A stretch of 64,000 bases of DNA. Origin: Pantoea sp. SOD02 (GTDB taxonomy: Bacteria > Pseudomonadota > Gammaproteobacteria > Enterobacterales > Enterobacteriaceae). Numbering within the stretch: position 1 is the first letter of the stretch; each line of letters starts with the position of its first letter. Positions 37,113-46,668 of this stretch are shown here, one piece after another. Made by a program: the position numbers and the translations under genes. Where the stretch lies: positions 3,658,001 through 3,722,000 of the forward strand of contig NZ_CP102604.1 of the NCBI RefSeq assembly GCF_024707505.1, read 5' to 3'. Under the pieces are notes generated by a model that saw only the letters and a program-made list of their open reading frames with translations, did not search any database and was not told where the DNA came from.

Positions 37113-37502
37113 TCAGCGGAATTTCTTATGGTTGGCGTTGCGAATATCTTCCAGTTTCTTCGCTTCAGCCTTGGCTTCGTCCAGCTTGTTGGCTTGCGCC
37201 AGCTGATCGACCACATCGATCTGAGCAATCAGTGAATCCAAACCGGCGTGATAATCCTTGATCTGCGCGCTATCGGCCGCCTGACCTTCCAGTTTTTCCG
37301 GCGTGGATTGCTTAGCATCCGTCGCCGCCTGACGCATTTTGCCCAACGCAGTGTGCATTTCCTGCGCGTCGGAGGTTTTCTTCACCACGCTCAGACCATC
37401 TTTAAGCGCATCCATATCTTTTTCTAAATCGGCCGCAAACACGCTAGCCGTGGAGAACAACAGCGATAACGACAACACTGCAATCACATGCTTATTACGC
37501 AT
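37113..37502 (-). CDS. cybC: Periplasmic cytochrome b562
   Basis: A 129-aa protein with a signal peptide ending SVFA-ADLEKDM. The mature ~107-residue four-helix bundle keeps the axial ligands: Met in ADLEKDMDAL (mature ~7) and His in NANHKKFR (mature ~102). No CXXCH, so heme b is non-covalent. Electron-transfer partner unknown. It follows pmbA, the same order as in E. coli. Confidence 0.93.
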   Translation of the reverse strand: MRNKHVIAVLSLSLLFSTASVFAADLEKDMDALKDGLSVVKKTSDAQEMHTALGKMRQAATDAKQSTPEKLEGQAADSAQIKDYHAGLDSLIAQIDVVDQLAQANKLDEAKAEAKKLEDIRNANHKKFR

Positions 37503-37527
37503 TGGTATTTCCTTTTATTATTGTCGG

Positions 37528-37562
37528 GCCAAAAAAAAAGCAGCCTTGCGGGCTGCTTTCAG
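37528..37562 (-). terminator. Intrinsic terminator pmbA / cybC
   Basis: On the minus strand GAAAGCAGCCCGC-AAGG-CTGCTTT is followed by a long T run. It lies in the 73-bp gap after pmbA and before cybC. Confidence 0.85.
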
Positions 37563-37575
37563 AAAGCGATGACTC

Positions 37576-38916
37576 TTATTGTCCGGCGATTTTCATCTCC
37601 GGCAGCAGCACCGAACCGCATTGTATATTGCTGCGGGTTTCAATGTCGTTACCGACGGTTACCATATTGAGCCACATATCCTTGAGGTTGCCAGCGATTG
37701 TGATCTCGCTCACAGGATATTGAATCTCACCGTTTTCCACCCAGAAACCGGATGCACCGCGTGAATAGTCGCCGGTCATACCGTTGATGCTAGAGCCCAT
37801 CATCTCGGTTACCACTAAACCGGTGCCCATCTGCTTCAGCATGTCGTCAAAGCTGTGGCCCTGGCCGGCAATACGCCAGTTGTGGATGCCGCCTGCGTGG
37901 CCGGTACTCTGCAAGCCCAGCTTGCGCGCCGAATAGCTGGTTAACAGCCAGTTCTGCAGCACGCCATCTTTAATGATGTCACGCGATTGGGTGCGCACGC
38001 CTTCGCTGTCGAATGGCGTGGACGCCAGGCCTTTCAGCAGGTGCGGATGCTCTTCAATAGTCAGCCACTCCGGCAGAATCTGCTTACCGAGCGAATCGAG
38101 CAGGAAGGTCGATTTGCGGTAGACGCTGCTGCCGCTGATCATGCCCACCAGATGACCAAACAAACCGGTCGCCACTTCCGGCGCAAAAATTACCGGCGCT
38201 TTCATGGTCGAGAGCTTGCGCGGCGCCAGACGTGCCAGCACGCGGCGGGCGCACTCGGCACCGACCCAATCGGCGCTTTTCAGATCGTCAAAAGAGCGGC
38301 CAATGGTGTACGCGTAATCGCGTTCCATGTTGCCATCCTGCTCTGCAATCACACAGCTTGAAAGCGAATGGCGGCTTGAGCAGTAGCTCTGCAACATGCC
38401 GTGGCTGTTGCCGAAGACTTTGATGCCAACGTGGCTGTTGAAGCTGCCGCCTTCGGTATTGGTGATGCGCTTGTCAGCTTGTAATGAAGCCTGTTCTGCC
38501 TGAGCGGCCAGTTCGATAGCGCGATCGGCATCGATCTCCCACGGATGGTAGAGATCGAGATCCGGCGCTTCAAACGCCAGCAGTTCGGGATCGGCCGGTG
38601 CGCCGAACGGATCCACCGAGGTGTAGCGCGCAATGTCGATCGCTGCCTGCACGGTGCGTTTGATCGCATCCGGGCTGAGATCGGTTGAGGAAGCGCTGCC
38701 TTTACGGTTTTGATGGTAGACGGTGATGCCGAGCGCACCATCGCTGTTGAATTCGACGTTTTCCACTTCGCCATAGCGGGTACTGACGCCGATGCCGGTA
38801 GTTTTCGTGACCGCCACTTCAGCACCATCGGTGCTGGCTTTTGCCAGTTCCAATGCCTGCGCGACAGCCTGTTCCAACACTTTACGTTGTTCTGCAACCT
38901 GAGTAGATACGTTCAT
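37576..38916 (-). CDS. pmbA: Metalloprotease subunit TldE/PmbA
   Basis: A 446-aa U62-family protein matching E. coli PmbA/TldE. It pairs with TldD to process peptides such as microcin B17 precursor and to degrade CcdA. The zinc-coordinating HExxxH is found only in TldD, and no such motif is seen here, as expected. The C terminus contains [26 protein letters not shown] (in part) typical of the family. Divergent from darP. Confidence 0.95.
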   Translation of the reverse strand: MNVSTQVAEQRKVLEQAVAQALELAKASTDGAEVAVTKTTGIGVSTRYGEVENVEFNSDGALGITVYHQNRKGSASSTDLSPDAIKRTVQAAIDIARYTSVDPFGAPADPELLAFEAPDLDLYHPWEIDADRAIELAAQAEQASLQADKRITNTEGGSFNSHVGIKVFGNSHGMLQSYCSSRHSLSSCVIAEQDGNMERDYAYTIGRSFDDLKSADWVGAECARRVLARLAPRKLSTMKAPVIFAPEVATGLFGHLVGMISGSSVYRKSTFLLDSLGKQILPEWLTIEEHPHLLKGLASTPFDSEGVRTQSRDIIKDGVLQNWLLTSYSARKLGLQSTGHAGGIHNWRIAGQGHSFDDMLKQMGTGLVVTEMMGSSINGMTGDYSRGASGFWVENGEIQYPVSEITIAGNLKDMWLNMVTVGNDIETRSNIQCGSVLLPEMKIAGQ

Positions 38917-39031
38917 CGACCTGCCGTCTAATCTTAAGTATGAATTGTTTGAGTCTATCAGACTCAGAGAACAATTTCGCAGTCGCCCGATAAACTGGTA
39001 GGATTAGCCTCTTTTTTTTGGGAGCCAAGAG

Positions 39032-39574
39032 ATGACCAAGCAGCCCGATGACTGGCTCGACGATGTGCCGGATAATAATGACGAAGAAGACGAAGAGATT
39101 ATCTGGGTCAGCAAAAGCGAAATTAAACGCGATGCCGAAGAGCTGAAACGCCTTGGCGCCGAGTTAGTTGATCTGGGGAAAAATTCCCTCGACAAAATTC
39201 CACTCGACGAACAACTGCGCGACGCGATTGAACTGGCGCAGCGCATCAAGAAAGAAGGCCGCCGCCGTCAGCTGCAGCTGATCGGTAAGATGCTGCGTGC
39301 CCGCGATGAAGATCCGATTCGTCAGGCGCTGGATAAGCTGAAGAACCGTCACAACCAGCAGGTTGCGCTGTTCCATAAGCTGGAGATTTTGCGCGATCGT
39401 TTGATCGAGCAAGGTGATGACGCGGTCGCTGAGGTGTTTAACCTCTATCCGCACGCCGATCGTCAGCAACTGCGCAGCATGATCCGCAACGCGCAGAAAG
39501 AGAAAGCCACCAATAAGCCACCAAAATCTGCCCGCCTGATTTTCCAGTATCTGCGCGAGCTGGCAGAAGCTTAA
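39032..39574 (+). CDS. darP: Ribosome biogenesis factor DarP (YjgA)
   Basis: A 180-aa, highly charged alpha-helical protein matching E. coli YjgA/DarP, a late 50S assembly factor near the peptidyl-transferase centre. Conserved stretches are [20 protein letters not shown] and [19 protein letters not shown] precedes the ATG by 8 bp. Confidence 0.95.
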   Translation: MTKQPDDWLDDVPDNNDEEDEEIIWVSKSEIKRDAEELKRLGAELVDLGKNSLDKIPLDEQLRDAIELAQRIKKEGRRRQLQLIGKMLRARDEDPIRQALDKLKNRHNQQVALFHKLEILRDRLIEQGDDAVAEVFNLYPHADRQQLRSMIRNAQKEKATNKPPKSARLIFQYLRELAEA

Positions 39575-39595
39575 GCTTTCTGCGGACATGAAAAA

Positions 39596-39654
39596 GGTCG
39601 GCATGAATGCCGACCCTACGATGTCTTGTTGCAGGGTGGCCATTTATGGCCACC
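39596..39654. repeat. Palindrome pair between darP and mpl
   Basis: GGTCGGCATGAATGCCGACC (39596-39615) and GGTGGCCATTTATGGCCACC (39635-39654). Each differs from the usual GTCGCC stem at one position, and in each the opposite arm has changed to match. They sit between the convergent darP and mpl genes and end 6 bp before the mpl stop codon. Confidence 0.88.
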
Positions 39655-39660
39655 GCACCA

Positions 39661-41016
39661 TCACCGCCCTAACCGCTCCAGCAGTTTCTGGTGAATACCA
39701 CCAAACCCGCCGTTACTCATCACCAGAATCGAATCGCCTGGCTGGGCTTTCTTCGCCACCATTTCCACTAGCGTATCGATATCCGCGCTCCACTGCGCCG
39801 GCTGAATGCACGCCTCGGCCACATCGGAAACCTGCCACGGAATATGGTGCGGCTGGAACAGGAACACTTCGTCTGCGCGACCCAGCGATGGTGCTAACTC
39901 GTTCTTGCTCACGCCCATCTTCATGGTATTTGAACGCGGTTCCAGTACCGCCAGAATGCGTGCCGTGCCGCCCACTTTGCTGCGCAGCGCCGCCAGCGTG
40001 GCGAGAATCGCAGTCGGATGGTGAGCAAAATCGTCGTACACCTTGATGGCGTTCACTTCACCACGCAGTTCGAGACGACGACGGGCATTAATGAAGCTGC
40101 TCAGCGCTTCACCCGCATCCACAGGTTTCACCCCGACATGACGCGCCGCCGCAATCGCCATCAGGCCATTGTGCATGTTGTGCTCGCCCACCAGCGCCCA
40201 GTTCACTTCTCCAACTTTCTCGCCGTCGAGCCAGATCTCCCAATGTGACGAGTCCGGCGTCAGCTTTTTCGCCTGCCAGTGACCGTTATCGCCCACGCTT
40301 TCCTGCTCGCTCCAGCAGCCCATCGCCATCACTTGCTTGATGTTGTTATCGTGCTCCGGCAGCAGGATCTTGCCCTGGCCCGGTACGATGCGGATCAAAT
40401 GATGGAACTGCTTCTGGATGGCGCGCAGATCGTCAAAGATATCCGCGTGATCGAATTCGAGATTGTTGAGGATCAGTGTGCGCGGGCAGTAATGCACAAA
40501 CTTGGAACGCTTGTCGAAGAACGCGCTGTCGTACTCATCCGCCTCGATGACGAAGAATGGACTTTTTCCTAATTTTGCCGAAACCTCGAAGTTTCCTGGC
40601 ACACCACCGATGATAAAGCCCGGTTCCAGGCCGCAGGCCTCGAGAATCCACGCTGCCATGCCGGCTGTGGTGGTTTTGCCGTGGGTTCCCGCCACCGCCA
40701 GCACCCAACGATCGCGCAGCACGAAATCGTGCAGCCATTGCGGGCCAGAGAGGTAAGGAATGTTGCGTTCCAGTACCGCTTCCACACAAGGATTGCCGCG
40801 CGTCATCGCGTTACCAATGATCACCAGATCCGGTTGCGGATCGAGCTGGCTGGCATCGTAACCTTCTGTCAATTCAATGCCTTGCTGTTCCAGCAACGTG
40901 CTCATCGGCGGATAGACATTGGCGTCTGAGCCGGTAACTTCATGTCCCAGCGAGCGTGCCAGCATCGCCAGTCCGCCCATGAAAGTGCCACAAATCCCGA
41001 GGATGTGAATACGCAT
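39661..41016 (-). CDS. mpl: UDP-MurNAc tripeptide ligase Mpl
   Basis: A 451-aa Mur ligase family protein. P-loop [12 protein letters not shown] at ~110-120, then [16 protein letters not shown] and [11 protein letters not shown]. It recycles murein tripeptide by linking it to UDP-MurNAc. The start ([15 protein letters not shown]) is four codons inside the longest ORF. The protein ends QKLLERLGR, about 6 residues short of E. coli Mpl, abutting a dispersed palindrome. Confidence 0.97.
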   Translation of the reverse strand: MRIHILGICGTFMGGLAMLARSLGHEVTGSDANVYPPMSTLLEQQGIELTEGYDASQLDPQPDLVIIGNAMTRGNPCVEAVLERNIPYLSGPQWLHDFVLRDRWVLAVAGTHGKTTTAGMAAWILEACGLEPGFIIGGVPGNFEVSAKLGKSPFFVIEADEYDSAFFDKRSKFVHYCPRTLILNNLEFDHADIFDDLRAIQKQFHHLIRIVPGQGKILLPEHDNNIKQVMAMGCWSEQESVGDNGHWQAKKLTPDSSHWEIWLDGEKVGEVNWALVGEHNMHNGLMAIAAARHVGVKPVDAGEALSSFINARRRLELRGEVNAIKVYDDFAHHPTAILATLAALRSKVGGTARILAVLEPRSNTMKMGVSKNELAPSLGRADEVFLFQPHHIPWQVSDVAEACIQPAQWSADIDTLVEMVAKKAQPGDSILVMSNGGFGGIHQKLLERLGR

Positions 41017-41182
41017 AAAGAGATCCATTACTCAAAAGTTCGGCGCACAGTGTAACGCCGAGTTGAGAGGGAAGAAACGGATTAGGACTATGGTTTTTAA
41101 AGTTCAATCGGCTAAACTGCGCTCATACGTTGGTAGCTTGTTACAGCTGCTGCCACTCCATCGTAGATGCAGGGAATGTGTT

Positions 41183-42190
41183 ATGAAAACGTTAGGCGAA
41201 TTCATCGTCGAGAAGCAACACGACTTTCCACACGCCACAGGTGAACTGACGGCGCTGATTTCTTCCATTAAGCTTGGCGCTAAAATTATCCACCGCGACA
41301 TCAATAAAGCGGGTCTGGTGGATATTCTGGGTGCCAGCGGCGTGGAAAACGTGCAGGGTGAGCAGCAGATGAAACTTGATCTGTTTGCCAACGAAAAGCT
41401 GAAAGCCGCCCTGAAAGCGCGCGGCGTAGTAGCCGGTATCGCGTCGGAAGAAGAAGACGAGTTCGTCATCTTTGAAGGCTCAGAGAATGGCAAATACGTT
41501 GTGTTGATGGATCCACTGGATGGTTCTTCCAATATCGACGTTAACGTTTCCGTCGGCACCATTTTCTCAATCTACCATCGCATCAGCGAGCCGGGCACGC
41601 CAATCACCGAAGCTGACTTCATGCAGCCGGGCAACAAGCAGGTTGCAGCGGGTTACGTGGTTTACGGTTCTTCCACCATGATGGTTTACACCACCGGCGT
41701 GGGCGTGCATGCGTTTACTTACGATCCGTCGCTCGGCGTGTTCTGCCTGAGCCACGAACGCATGACCTTCCCGGAGAAGGGTTACACCTACTCGATCAAC
41801 GAAGGTAACTATATTCGCTTCCCGCAGGGCGTGAAGAAATACCTGAAGTTCTGTCAGGAAGAAGATATCGCCACCAAGCGCCCGTATACCTCGCGCTACA
41901 TTGGTTCACTGGTGGCCGATTTCCACCGTAACCTCTTGAAAGGTGGTATCTACCTTTACCCAAGCACCGCAAGCCATCCGAAAGGTAAGTTGCGTCTGCT
42001 GTACGAATGCAACCCAATGGCCTTCCTGGCGGAGCAAGCGGGCGGTAAAGCCAGCGATGGTGCTAATCGCATCCTCGACATCCAGCCAGAAACGCTGCAT
42101 CAGCGCTGCCCGTTCTTCTGCGGCAACGACGCGATGGTGGGCGACGTTGAACGCTTCATCCGTGAATATCCGGACGACCATTCAGCGTAA
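41183..42190 (+). CDS. fbp: Fructose-1,6-bisphosphatase class I
   Basis: A 335-aa protein matching E. coli Fbp (332 aa). The metal site [10 protein letters not shown] and the substrate loops [16 protein letters not shown] and [15 protein letters not shown] are intact. It dephosphorylates fructose-1,6-bisphosphate in gluconeogenesis. The ATG at 41183 is used; the ORF runs 40 codons further upstream without conserved sequence. Divergent from mpl, as in E. coli. Confidence 0.98.
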   Translation: MKTLGEFIVEKQHDFPHATGELTALISSIKLGAKIIHRDINKAGLVDILGASGVENVQGEQQMKLDLFANEKLKAALKARGVVAGIASEEEDEFVIFEGSENGKYVVLMDPLDGSSNIDVNVSVGTIFSIYHRISEPGTPITEADFMQPGNKQVAAGYVVYGSSTMMVYTTGVGVHAFTYDPSLGVFCLSHERMTFPEKGYTYSINEGNYIRFPQGVKKYLKFCQEEDIATKRPYTSRYIGSLVADFHRNLLKGGIYLYPSTASHPKGKLRLLYECNPMAFLAEQAGGKASDGANRILDIQPETLHQRCPFFCGNDAMVGDVERFIREYPDDHSA

Positions 42191-42206
42191 TTTTTTCCCG
42201 CTGTAC

Positions 42207-42236
42207 CAAGCCCGCCTTAGTGCGGGCTTTTTGTTT
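42207..42236 (+). terminator. Intrinsic terminator after fbp, overlapping sfsB end
   Basis: AAGCCCGC-CTTAGT-GCGGGCTT is followed by TTTGTTTT. The stem contains the sfsB stop codon, so it may work on both strands. Confidence 0.85.
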
Positions 42237-42495
42237 TCATATTTCTGATTTTGGCCTGCCGATCAATTAACGCGCCATCTTCCGCATAATAACGACTCGG
42301 CCAAATTTCTGCGGGTGAAATACCAATCGCTTCGGCAATTAATAATTCCCCTTTTGGCCACGGCCGCACTAATGCATTGGCGAGCGTGGTTGAACATAAT
42401 CCAGATTGCCGCGACACCGCCGCCATTGAAGTTCCTTTCTTTCGCAGAGCAGCAATAATATCGGCAGGATGCCAGTCTTGTTTTGCATTATTCAC
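42217..42495 (-). CDS. sfsB: Ner-like DNA-binding protein SfsB/Nlp
   Basis: A 92-aa protein closely matching E. coli SfsB (Nlp): DWHPADIIAALRKKGTSMAAVSRQSGL and ALVRPWPKGELLIAEA, a phage Ner-type helix-turn-helix. In E. coli it influences maltose genes. It is divergent from an XRE gene across 91 bp that hold two palindromic operators, and its 3' end lies in the fbp terminator. Confidence 0.88.
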   Translation of the reverse strand: MNNAKQDWHPADIIAALRKKGTSMAAVSRQSGLCSTTLANALVRPWPKGELLIAEAIGISPAEIWPSRYYAEDGALIDRQAKIRNMKTKSPH

Positions 42496-42532
42496 GTAAC
42501 TCTCCTTAGTCCGCTTATCTGTTCTATTTACG

Positions 42533-42553
42533 ATACTACGTTACTCGTAGTAT
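42533..42553. promoter_or_regulatory. Perfect palindromic operator 1 (sfsB-XRE gap)
   Basis: ATACTACG-TTACT-CGTAGTAT has 8-bp perfect arms. It lies between the divergent sfsB and XRE genes and shares the half-site TACGA/CTACG with operator 2. Confidence 0.7.
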
Positions 42554-42569
42554 CTGACAAGCAGTAAAT

Positions 42570-42584
42570 CTACGATTCTCGTAG
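42570..42584. promoter_or_regulatory. Perfect palindromic operator 2 at XRE start
   Basis: CTACGA-TTC-TCGTAG has 6-bp perfect arms and ends 2 bp before the XRE start codon. It would overlap the transcript start or ribosome site and suggests autorepression by the 90-aa XRE protein. Confidence 0.7.
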
Positions 42585-42586
42585 CC

Positions 42587-42859
42587 ATGAAATCGACCTC
42601 CTCTCTCCAGCTAACCTTCCAAAGACGCTTGAAACAAGCGCGTCTGGCTAAGGGTTTGTCTCAAAAAGGATTGGGGATTGCGGCGGGGATCGATGAGTTT
42701 GTTGCCAGCACGCGAATTAATCGTTACGAGAATGGAATTCATCAGGTTGATTTGGATACAGCGCAGCGATTGGCGGACGTATTAGAAATACCCGCAGCTT
42801 ATTTTTACGCGGAAGATGATGCGCTAGCGGAAATCATTCGCACGCATAAAAGTAATTAA
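42587..42859 (+). CDS. XRE-family transcriptional regulator
   Basis: A 90-aa single-domain regulator. The HTH spans ~10-65: RLKQARLAKGLSQKGLGIAAG and TRINRYENGIHQVDLDTAQRLADVLE in parts. No second domain. No orthologue stands here in E. coli. A Shine-Dalgarno is not evident, since the palindrome occupies that space, so the transcript could be leaderless. It is a plausible prophage- or island-derived remnant that now regulates itself and sfsB. Confidence 0.85.
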   Translation: MKSTSSLQLTFQRRLKQARLAKGLSQKGLGIAAGIDEFVASTRINRYENGIHQVDLDTAQRLADVLEIPAAYFYAEDDALAEIIRTHKSN

Positions 42860-42915
42860 ATTCCGGCTTAATGATTCGCTACGTCTAAATACGCGCTGCG
42901 ATAAATTGATTATTG

Positions 42916-42935
42916 GGTCGCAATTTATAGCGACC
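42916..42935. repeat. Dispersed palindrome (degenerate copy)
   Basis: GGTCGCAATTTATAGCGACC lies between the XRE gene and the convergent chemoreceptor gene; the inner stem pair is mismatched, unlike other copies. Confidence 0.75.
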
Positions 42936-42962
42936 CAACTTATTTCACACCTATTAACTTTA

Positions 42963-44525
42963 TTACGCCGCAGACACGCGGAATTGCGCCATCGAATCCT
43001 GCAACTGCTGCGACTGCGCTTCCAGCGACTGCGTTGCGGCGCTGGCCTCTTCGACTAACGCGGCGTTCTGCTGCGCAGCCTCATCCATCTGCGTCACCGC
43101 CTGATTCACCTGCTCGATACCGCGACTCTGCTCTTCCGAGGCGATGGAGATCTCTTTCATCAACGTGGTGACACGCATTACTTCGCTGGAGATCTCATCC
43201 ATGGTTTCACCGGCGCGCGTGGCCATGTCGCTGCCCTCTTGCACTCGCGTCTGCGATTCCGCGATCAGCTCGCGGATCTCTTTGGCGGCGGTAGCGCTGC
43301 GACCGGCCAGCGTGCGCACTTCATTGGCGACCACGGCGAAGCCGCGGCCTTGTTCACCTGCACGCGCGGCTTCGACCGCAGCATTCAGCGCCAGAATGTT
43401 GGTCTGGAAGGCAATGCCATCAATCACGCTGAGGATGTCGCCAATGCGATTGGAGCTTTGAGTGATCTCCTGCATCTTCTCCATCACGTAGCCAACCACT
43501 TCGGCACCACGATCGGCGCTGTCGGAGACATTGCTGGCAAGCTGATTGGCCTCTTTGGCATTGCTGGCATTGAGACGCACGGTGGCGGTGAGCTGTTCCA
43601 TGCTGGCGGCGGTTTGCTCCAGCGAGGCGGCTGACTCTTCGGTACGCTGGGAAAGATGCACGGTGCCTGCCGCTAATTCGCGGCTGCCCACATCAATCTG
43701 CAAGCTGGCTTCGCGCACCTGACTGACCGAACTGCTAAGCGCCAGCTGCATATTCGCCAGCGCCTGATTGAGACGACCTAACTCATTCTTTCCGGCGGCT
43801 GGCAGCGGCTGTGATAAATCGCCCGCCGCAATTTGCTCCAGATGCAGAATTGCGCCGTCGAGTGGACGCAGCAGCAGACGACGCAGCAACTGCCAGGCCA
43901 GCGCAATCAGCAGCAAGGTCAGCGCCACGGAAACGCCAATCAGAATCTTCAGCTGCAGCTCATCATGCGCGGCCTGCGCCAGACGCGCCGCCGAGACTTC
44001 ATTGGCGTAGATGCTAAAATCATTCACCGCTTTCGAGTAACTGGCCGCCAGCGCCGACTGTTTGCCCTCCAGCACCTGATAATATTCATCGGTGTACTGC
44101 TTTTTCAGGGCATCAATCATCGGCGTGATGCCCTCTTTCTCGTACGCGTTATAGGTCGCGACGACGGCATCAGCCAGCGTTTTGCCGTGAGCGGTGACCG
44201 TTCCGGCCTCCACAAAGGCCTGCAAATACTTATGAGAACTTTCTACTGCCGCCTGGGTTTGTTTGGTGACAACATCGCCGTCATCCAGTAAACCAATTTC
44301 AATTTTACGCACCGCCAATGCAGCGTTGGCGCGAGCGCGCATCAGTTCGGAACGACTTTGATACAAGGCGTTGAGCTCAATCCCCTGTATGCGGTTGAGC
44401 GCATCCAGTGATTGATTGCCTGCGTTGATGGCCGAGATGCCCATCGCGCTGACTGCCAGCAGCAGCAGCGTCATAAAAGCCAAAAGCGTGAGTAATGCAG
44501 TACGAATTGATAGCTGTTTGAACAT
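42963..44525 (-). CDS. Methyl-accepting chemotaxis protein (Tar/Tsr class)
   Basis: A 520-aa chemoreceptor. TM1 ~8-32, periplasmic four-helix (TarH-like) domain to ~190, TM2 ~191-212, HAMP ~213-265 and a signalling domain with the hairpin tip [21 protein letters not shown]. The C terminus ends QFRVSAA with no NWETF-type CheR/CheB tether. Ligand unknown. A sigma-28-type promoter precedes it. The start is six codons inside the longest ORF ([10 protein letters not shown]). Confidence 0.92.
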   Translation of the reverse strand: MFKQLSIRTALLTLLAFMTLLLLAVSAMGISAINAGNQSLDALNRIQGIELNALYQSRSELMRARANAALAVRKIEIGLLDDGDVVTKQTQAAVESSHKYLQAFVEAGTVTAHGKTLADAVVATYNAYEKEGITPMIDALKKQYTDEYYQVLEGKQSALAASYSKAVNDFSIYANEVSAARLAQAAHDELQLKILIGVSVALTLLLIALAWQLLRRLLLRPLDGAILHLEQIAAGDLSQPLPAAGKNELGRLNQALANMQLALSSSVSQVREASLQIDVGSRELAAGTVHLSQRTEESAASLEQTAASMEQLTATVRLNASNAKEANQLASNVSDSADRGAEVVGYVMEKMQEITQSSNRIGDILSVIDGIAFQTNILALNAAVEAARAGEQGRGFAVVANEVRTLAGRSATAAKEIRELIAESQTRVQEGSDMATRAGETMDEISSEVMRVTTLMKEISIASEEQSRGIEQVNQAVTQMDEAAQQNAALVEEASAATQSLEAQSQQLQDSMAQFRVSAA

Positions 44526-44580
44526 GATTATCCCCGTTTGCAAGAAAAGGCAGAAATCCGCTAGCCCTAAAACGGAAAGA

Positions 44581-44608
44581 TTATCGGCAGTTGATCGCGG
44601 AAACTTTA
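44581..44608 (-). promoter_or_regulatory. Sigma-28 (FliA) promoter of chemoreceptor
   Basis: On the minus strand TAAAGTTT and GCCGATAA are separated by 12 bp; both hexamers match the FliA consensus fully, with spacing one longer than the usual 11. The start codon is 56 bp downstream. Confidence 0.8.
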
Positions 44609-44642
44609 TCCATTGTTGATGGTCAATTGGCTGACGATCACC

Positions 44643-44667
44643 CAGACTTCACTTTTACTGAAGTCTG
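44643..44667. promoter_or_regulatory. 9-bp-arm inverted repeat between chemoreceptor and LprI gene
   Basis: CAGACTTCA-N7-TGAAGTCTG is a perfect inverted repeat 28 bp before the LprI-like gene. It has no U tract on either strand so an operator or RNA stem is more likely than a terminator. Confidence 0.45.
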
Positions 44668-44694
44668 CCCCAGCAAAATTTAAGGATTGAAACG

Positions 44695-45108
44695 ATGAAA
44701 AAATGGCTCTCGATGGCGTGTTTGTTGGTCAGTGGTTTTGCTGCAGCGCAACAAAATCCTATCGATCAACAGCTCGAGCAGTGTCTGAATAAGGAATCCA
44801 GCACCGCCGGCATGTCTCAATGCTACGGCACGGCCAATAAAGCCTGGGATAAAGAGATGAACGCGCAGTACACCCAAGCGATGAAAAAATTAACTGGCGC
44901 GCCTAAAGACAAATTGCGCAGCGCCCAGCGCGCGTGGCTGACTTATCGTGACAGCTGGCTGGATGCCAGCCGCAGCTATTTTGTTAGCAGCCAGGGCACG
45001 ATGGCCGCGCTATCGGTCGGTGCGCAGGGCGTGAGTCTGGTGCGCAATCAGGCGCTGATGTTGCAATCAATTAACAAAGGCAGTTGCGCCAACCCCGACG
45101 ATTGTTGA
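44695..45108 (+). CDS. LprI/DUF1311-family exported protein
   Basis: A 137-aa secreted protein with signal peptide MACLLVSGFAAAQQ. The LprI N-terminal domain (PF07007) is shown by CLN...AGMSQCY and the RAWLTYRD motif (SAQRAWLTYRDSW), with four cysteines (two in the mature core, two near the C terminus: SCANPDDC). Relatives have been called lysozyme inhibitors; activity here is unproven. Located in periplasm. Confidence 0.85.
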   Translation: MKKWLSMACLLVSGFAAAQQNPIDQQLEQCLNKESSTAGMSQCYGTANKAWDKEMNAQYTQAMKKLTGAPKDKLRSAQRAWLTYRDSWLDASRSYFVSSQGTMAALSVGAQGVSLVRNQALMLQSINKGSCANPDDC

Positions 45109-45178
45109 TTAATGTAAGCGTTTAATACGCTTAGCGCTGGCATCGGCCAGCGCGCCCATTAATCTGCAGGGAGAAACC

Positions 45179-45628
45179 ATGGCTGCTTATGCCTCCACCA
45201 TCATTCTTGTTTGCCTCGCCGTCCTCAGCTATTTCGTTCATAACAGCGCCGTTACCATTTCGATTCTGATCCTGCTGGCGATTAAGCTCACTCCGCTGTC
45301 GCAATTCTTTCCCTATGTGGAAAAACAGGGCATTCAGATCGGCATTATCATCCTCACCGTTGCGGTGATGGCGCCGCTCGCCAGCGGCACGCTGCCGGCT
45401 TCTTCGCTGTTGAAATCGTTCGCCAACTGGCAATCGATTATCGCGATTGTGGTGGGCGTTTTTGTCGCCTGGCTGGGCGGACGCGGCGTCAACTTTATGA
45501 GCGTGCAGCCGTCGGTTATTGGTGGGCTGTTGATTGGTACGGTGATTGGCGTGGCCTTCTTTCGTGGTGTGCCGGTCGGACCACTGATTGCTGCGGGGAT
45601 CGTCTCGCTGTTTGTCACCGCGAAGTAG
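45179..45628 (+). CDS. DUF441 (YeaL-family) inner-membrane protein
   Basis: A 149-aa protein with four predicted membrane helices, matching the DUF441/YeaL family (E. coli YeaL 148 aa): [34 protein letters not shown] in parts and [12 protein letters not shown]. Function unknown. In E. coli the gene is elsewhere. GGGAGAAACC precedes the start. The short gap after the LprI gene carries a GCGCTGGC...GCCAGCGC hairpin at about 45132-45152. Confidence 0.85.
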   Translation: MAAYASTIILVCLAVLSYFVHNSAVTISILILLAIKLTPLSQFFPYVEKQGIQIGIIILTVAVMAPLASGTLPASSLLKSFANWQSIIAIVVGVFVAWLGGRGVNFMSVQPSVIGGLLIGTVIGVAFFRGVPVGPLIAAGIVSLFVTAK

Positions 45629-45728
45629 CGCCTTGGAGCATTCCGAAACGCCAAAAAGGGGGCATACTTTCAGAGTCAGTTGGCTATAATAGCCGTCACT
45701 CAACATATGACTAATGAAGGAAAGCCAG

Positions 45729-46259
45729 ATGAGTTTGAACCAGGTGCCTGCAGGTAAAGAGTTGCCAGAAGATATCTACGTTGTCATTGAGATCCCGGCT
45801 AATGCCGATCCGATCAAATATGAAGTCGACAAAGAGTCTGGCGCCCTGTTTGTAGACCGTTTCATGTCTACCGCCATGTTCTATCCGTGCAACTACGGTT
45901 ACATCAACCACACGCTGTCTCTGGATGGTGATCCGGTTGACGTACTGGTGCCAACCCCGTATCCGCTGGTGCCGGGCTCAGTGATCCGCTGCCGTCCAGT
46001 TGGCGTGCTGAAAATGACCGACGAGTCTGGCGAAGATGCCAAACTGGTTGCGGTTCCGCACACCAAGCTGAGCAAAGAGTACGATCACATCAAAGATGTG
46101 AACGACCTGCCAGAGCTGCTGAAAGCGCAGATCACCCACTTCTTCGAGCACTACAAAGATCTGGAAAAAGGCAAATGGGTGAAGGTTGACGGCTGGGACA
46201 ACGCAGAAGCGGCCAAAGCTGAAATCATCGCCTCTTACGAGCGCGCGCAGAAGAAATAA
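45729..46259 (+). CDS. ppa: Inorganic pyrophosphatase
   Basis: A 176-aa family I pyrophosphatase almost identical to E. coli Ppa. The active-site signature [10 protein letters not shown] is intact, and E(I)[10 protein letters not shown] and [13 protein letters not shown] are present. It hydrolyses PPi in the cytoplasm. TATAAT at 45685-45690 is a likely -10; no good -35 was found. The ATG at 45729 aligns with the E. coli start. Confidence 0.98.
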   Translation: MSLNQVPAGKELPEDIYVVIEIPANADPIKYEVDKESGALFVDRFMSTAMFYPCNYGYINHTLSLDGDPVDVLVPTPYPLVPGSVIRCRPVGVLKMTDESGEDAKLVAVPHTKLSKEYDHIKDVNDLPELLKAQITHFFEHYKDLEKGKWVKVDGWDNAEAAKAEIIASYERAQKK

Positions 46260-46280
46260 GCCTCTTTTCTGCCATGCATA

Positions 46281-46314
46281 AAAAAACACCGTCCATTGGA
46301 CGGTGTTTTTATTT
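46281..46314. terminator. Bidirectional terminator ppa / ytfP
   Basis: AAAAACACCGTCC-ATT-GGACGGTGTTTTT is a symmetric A/T-flanked hairpin between the convergent ppa and ytfP genes. Confidence 0.88.
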
Positions 46315-46666
46315 ATGCCTCTGTTTCGCCATCTCGCCTTAACCAGTCACCGCTCGCGATATGCGTGCGACCCGCGACTGAACGCTGATAGACATACAGC
46401 CAGGCACTGCCGTAAGGCGTCTGAATAAGCTGGCGTTTGTATTCGCCATTTTTGGTGCGCAAGGCATCAAGTTCGCCGAGCGTGCTGGCGTCAATGCGAT
46501 ACACCTCGCAATAGACGCTGCCTTCTCCTTCCACCACGCCCGGATAGTGACCCAGATTGTAGAGATCAAACCCCACAATCTGATGGTCGCCGAGCCACTG
46601 CGCATTCGTCATCCAATGACTGTTTCCCTGTTTGCGCCGTAAACTGCCATAGACAATTATTCGCAT
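46313..46666 (-). CDS. ytfP: Gamma-glutamylcyclotransferase-like protein YtfP
   Basis: A 117-aa GGCT-fold protein (E. coli YtfP 113 aa) starting MRIIVYGSLRRKQGN, with the YGSL motif and a conserved acidic residue in VEGEGSVYCEVYRI. Biochemical role unproven. It begins 2 bp after tamB, the third gene of the tamA-tamB-ytfP operon. Confidence 0.93.
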   Translation of the reverse strand: MRIIVYGSLRRKQGNSHWMTNAQWLGDHQIVGFDLYNLGHYPGVVEGEGSVYCEVYRIDASTLGELDALRTKNGEYKRQLIQTPYGSAWLYVYQRSVAGRTHIASGDWLRRDGETEA

Positions 46667-46668
46667 TG

